This document shows, in pieces, positions 61,546 to 64,000 of a DNA stretch of 64,000 nucleotides (positions are counted from its first letter, which is position 1; every line of letters begins with the position of its first letter). Location of the stretch: NCBI GenBank assembly GCA_040506275.1, contig JBEVXD010000002.1, positions 1 through 64,000 on the forward strand. Direction: 5' to 3'. The position numbers and the translations under genes were made by a program. The notes below the pieces were generated by a model. The model was not told where the DNA came from, did not search any database, and was given only the letters and a program-made list of their open reading frames with translations. The DNA comes from Thiodiazotropha sp040506275. Its GTDB lineage: Bacteria; Pseudomonadota; Gammaproteobacteria; Chromatiales; Chromatiaceae.

Positions 61546-63018
61546 ATGGATAGGATGTCTTGCATAATATTTCGTAAATCTGACCGAAATCATAAGGTGC
61601 GAATGCTGACTATGTTCAGCCTGCTTTCATTGCCCTTTGCTTCTCAATCTGGCGAATGGATCTTATCTCCCTCAATCGCGATAGATGAGGTTTATACAGA
61701 TAATGCACTGCTTACCAGTGAGGATAAGCAGGATGAATACGTTACTCGTGTAAGGCCCAGCGTCTCAATCTTTCGTGAGGGTGCCAGAGCCAATCTGGAT
61801 TTCAACTACTCTCCTGAATATCGATACTACAAGGAGGAGACGAGAGATAATGAGACAGTTCATCTGTTGCGTGCCAATGGTGATGTTGAGCTTGTAGAGA
61901 ATCATCTGTTTATCGATGCCTGGGCAACATCTGACCAGACCCAGATTTCTTCCAGTCGTACCAGCCCTGATGGATTAACCGGTTCGAGTGAAAATATCGA
62001 TTACTATACCGTCGGTGTCAGTCCCTACTACACAACACGTTTCGGTAATGTCAGTGTTCTGGAGGCACGATACGCAGGCGACAAAGTGGACTATGAGGAT
62101 CAGGATGGTGTCGATAGTACCGATAGTACCTCTCATGAATTTGATCTGATTCTTGGAAGTGGTACCTATACCACTTCACAAGCCTGGGAACTCTCTGCGA
62201 GCCACACGGTAGAGGATTACACCGGTTCCAGCGACGATAACAACAAGATTTCAATCTTCAGAGGTGAGTTTTTGCAACAAATCTCACGTCAATGGGCGGT
62301 AGCATTTGCTGCAGGTTATGAAGATTATGATCTGATTATCGGTGAGAGTGTCGATGGGGAGTTGTGGTCAATTGGAATTGTGTTTACCCCAACCAGTCGG
62401 ACAAGATTCGCCTTAGGTGGCGGTGAAAGGGCATTTGGCGACGATTACTATCTGAATTTTGAGCACAGTTCCAGTCGATCCGTGTGGAGCATCGACTATA
62501 AGCGGGACTATATCAGTGCCCGTGACGAGGCGACACGACCTACCTTATTCCAACGTCAGGACGAATTTGGCAATGTGGTCAGAGATGCGGTGCTGGATAG
62601 CCCTCCGTCGGTTACTGTCACCGGTGTGTCGACCCTTAGTGCAGAATATTTTGAGTCTGACAGGGTGACTGCCTCCTATGTATTCCGCACCCAGCGAACC
62701 CGTGCAGAATTGAGGGCTGGATTCTTAAAGCGAGACTATGAGATTTCGACCCAGGACACTCAGGATACAACCGCATCTGTCTCGCTTTATCGTCTAATCA
62801 CTCGCAAGTTTTCAGGAATCGCTCAATTTCATTGGAGAGATCATGAAGAGGAGCTGCAAGACTATAAGGAGTGGACAGCCTCTCTGGGGCTAAACTATCT
62901 ACTAGGTGCTCAGACTACACTGTCCTCCAGTGTTACCCATCTTGACCGAGAAGGGGAGACTGAGTTGGCCACCTATGAAGAGAATCGTGTAAACCTTGGA
63001 TTTTTAATGAGATTCTAG
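61546..63018 (+). CDS. Outer-membrane beta-barrel protein (TIGR03016-like)
   Basis: A 490-residue protein with a signal-like start (LTMFSLLSLPFASQSGEWIL) and the rest rich in alternating beta strands with aromatic ends, finishing LGFLMRF as outer-membrane proteins do. SPSIAIDEVYTDNALLTSED at the mature N terminus recalls the TIGR03016 proteins found with exopolysaccharide/PEP-CTERM loci, but no such locus is here. Starts at 61546, 61555 or 61603 are possible; the last gives the cleanest signal peptide. Function unknown, perhaps a porin or export channel. Confidence 0.75.
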   Translation: MDRMSCIIFRKSDRNHKVRMLTMFSLLSLPFASQSGEWILSPSIAIDEVYTDNALLTSEDKQDEYVTRVRPSVSIFREGARANLDFNYSPEYRYYKEETRDNETVHLLRANGDVELVENHLFIDAWATSDQTQISSSRTSPDGLTGSSENIDYYTVGVSPYYTTRFGNVSVLEARYAGDKVDYEDQDGVDSTDSTSHEFDLILGSGTYTTSQAWELSASHTVEDYTGSSDDNNKISIFRGEFLQQISRQWAVAFAAGYEDYDLIIGESVDGELWSIGIVFTPTSRTRFALGGGERAFGDDYYLNFEHSSSRSVWSIDYKRDYISARDEATRPTLFQRQDEFGNVVRDAVLDSPPSVTVTGVSTLSAEYFESDRVTASYVFRTQRTRAELRAGFLKRDYEISTQDTQDTTASVSLYRLITRKFSGIAQFHWRDHEEELQDYKEWTASLGLNYLLGAQTTLSSSVTHLDREGETELATYEENRVNLGFLMRF

Positions 63019-63070
63019 TTTTTTGTGGCGATTGTTTACCGTCATCTGGATAGTTTGGTTGGCGTGCGGC

Positions 63071-63098
63071 CTTGAAAAAATCATTATCGATCCCATAT
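63071..63098 (+). promoter_or_regulatory. Sigma-32 (heat-shock) promoter for htpG
   Basis: CTTGAAA (63071-63077) and CCCATAT (63092-63098), 14 bases apart, match the RpoH consensus. It lies about 137 bases before the htpG start. HtpG is a classic heat-shock gene, so the assignment is well supported. Confidence 0.8.
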
Positions 63099-63234
63099 AA
63101 GATAACGATTTTCTAAATCCTATGGAGCAGAATCAATGACTGGGTTTCTCAGTCGATCCTGTTTGGTAGGGTATTCCTAGGACCTGTTAACAGACCCTAA
63201 TCTTACTTCTTGATTACAGAGGCCGTTTTCAAAT

Positions 63235-64000
63235 ATGTCAGTTGAAGCTCAAAAGGAAACCCTGGACTTTCAGGCAGAAGTCAGCCAGGTACTCAATCTT
63301 GTTATTCGATCACTCTACAGCAATAAAGAGATCTTTCTTCGGGAACTGATTTCTAATGCCTCGGATGCAGCCGAGAAGCTGAGATTTGAAGCGCTTACCG
63401 ATGAGGCGTTGTTCGAGGAAGATCCCGAGCTAAGAGTAGTGGTGACCTATGATAAGGATGCCGGTACCCTGACCATTTCTGATAATGGCATAGGTATGAG
63501 CCGACAGGATGTATCCGATACCATCGGTACCATCGCAAGCTCTGGCACACGTAAGTTCTTTGAAGCGATGTCAGGGGATCAGGCCAAGGACAGCGAATTG
63601 ATTGGACAATTCGGCGTAGGTTTCTATTCGGCATTCATTGTTGCCGATAAAGTGACACTGCTCACCCGGAGAGCCGGTCTGGGGCAGGAACATGGTGTGC
63701 GGTGGGTATCTGAAGGTGAGGGTTCCTACTCTATCGAGAATATCGACAAGCTGAGTCGTGGAACGGATGTTGTGCTTCATCTGCGGGAAGATGAAAAAGA
63801 GTTCCTGGAAGGTTTCAGACTTCGTAGCGTTATCTCCAAGTTCTCTGATCACATAACCATCCCTGTGGAGATGGAAAAAGAGTTCCATGGTGAAGATGAG
63901 GAGAAGCCTGAGGCTCCGGAATTCGAGCGTGTCAATACGGGTACTGCGCTTTGGATGCGTAACCGTTCAGATATCTCCGATGAGGAGTATAACGAATTCT
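63235..64000 (+). CDS. htpG: Chaperone HtpG (Hsp90), 5' part
   Basis: The first 255 codons of HtpG; the gene runs off the window. The GHKL ATP site is intact: SLYSNKEIFLRELISNASDA, ISDNGIGMSRQDV, and the GVGFYSAF lid in LIGQFGVGFYSAFIVADKVT. HtpG folds and protects proteins under stress. The ATG at 63235 follows a heat-shock-type promoter at 63071-63098. The stop is beyond 64000, so no length comparison is possible. Confidence 0.97.
   Translation, partial: MSVEAQKETLDFQAEVSQVLNLVIRSLYSNKEIFLRELISNASDAAEKLRFEALTDEALFEEDPELRVVVTYDKDAGTLTISDNGIGMSRQDVSDTIGTIASSGTRKFFEAMSGDQAKDSELIGQFGVGFYSAFIVADKVTLLTRRAGLGQEHGVRWVSEGEGSYSIENIDKLSRGTDVVLHLREDEKEFLEGFRLRSVISKFSDHITIPVEMEKEFHGEDEEKPEAPEFERVNTGTALWMRNRSDISDEEYNEF

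Noticed and set aside
61517..61567. 16-codon ORF overlapping the start of the barrel protein gene
   Set aside because: It could be a leader peptide, but there is no run of regulatory codons and no terminator stem behind it.

Overview
The window reads as chromosome of a gammaproteobacterium. The evidence is gene order: queG, nnr(yjeF), tsaE(yjeE), amiC/B, mutL, miaA, hfq, hflX, hflK, hflC, DUF2065(yjeT), hisZ and purA lie on one strand in the arrangement familiar from that class. cmoA-cmoB, orn, rsgA, hemF and htpG also fit. A PilZ protein, a FixLJ-like pair, a TonB2-type energiser, an OprC/NosA-like copper receptor and many MITE-like intergenic repeats suggest a free-living or symbiotic sulfur-oxidiser relative (Chromatiales/Thiodiazotropha-like). 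That last assignment is an inference from flavour, not from a marker gene.

Layout. 1-6.1 kb is accessory DNA: a 265-bp direct duplication, a two-gene minus-strand cassette (TIR-STAND ATPase-degenerate FGE protein plus a DUF898 membrane protein), and a decayed IS3-family element; a solo copy of an IS end lies on the other side of the cassette. 6.1-14.3 kb holds a TPR protein, hemF, a DUF938 methyltransferase, a glycine-zipper envelope protein, a PepSY protein and a PhoP/PhoQ-like two-component pair, then a minus-strand group of M48 protease, cytochrome c and rsgA. 14.4-31.2 kb runs from orn and a VanZ-like protein through queG into the conserved nnr-to-purA block, interrupted by a 269-bp MITE just before nnr and a second repeat before mutL. 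A candidate structured small RNA with a strong terminator lies between hflC and DUF2065.

31.3-45.6 kb contains RDD and PilZ proteins, about 1 kb of structured repeats, a FixL/FixJ-like pair, a UMF1-type transporter, cmoA-cmoB, OsmC, a lipoamide-dehydrogenase-like flavoprotein, a small secreted CX12C protein and glcD-glcE without glcF. 45.9-50.7 kb is a TonB energising operon (DUF3450, TtpC/ExbB, ExbB2, ExbD, TonB, TPR). It is followed by an unrecognised Gly/Ser-rich glycine-zipper protein and a small unknown, a PlsC acyltransferase with a lipase-like hydrolase, and a copper TonB-dependent receptor with a perfect inverted repeat upstream. 57-64 kb has an EamA transporter, a tandem 303-bp repeat, a histone-H1-like DUF2934 protein, phosphoglucomutase, an outer-membrane barrel protein and the start of htpG behind a sigma-32-type promoter.

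How genes work together: the TonB operon probably energises the nearby copper receptor; the PhoPQ-like pair probably controls the glycine-zipper gene through an 11-bp-period direct repeat; and the TIR cassette has the architecture of a STAND-type immune or conflict system. No rRNA or tRNA gene and no CRISPR array was seen. No similarity search or folding program was run: family calls rest on motifs read by eye.
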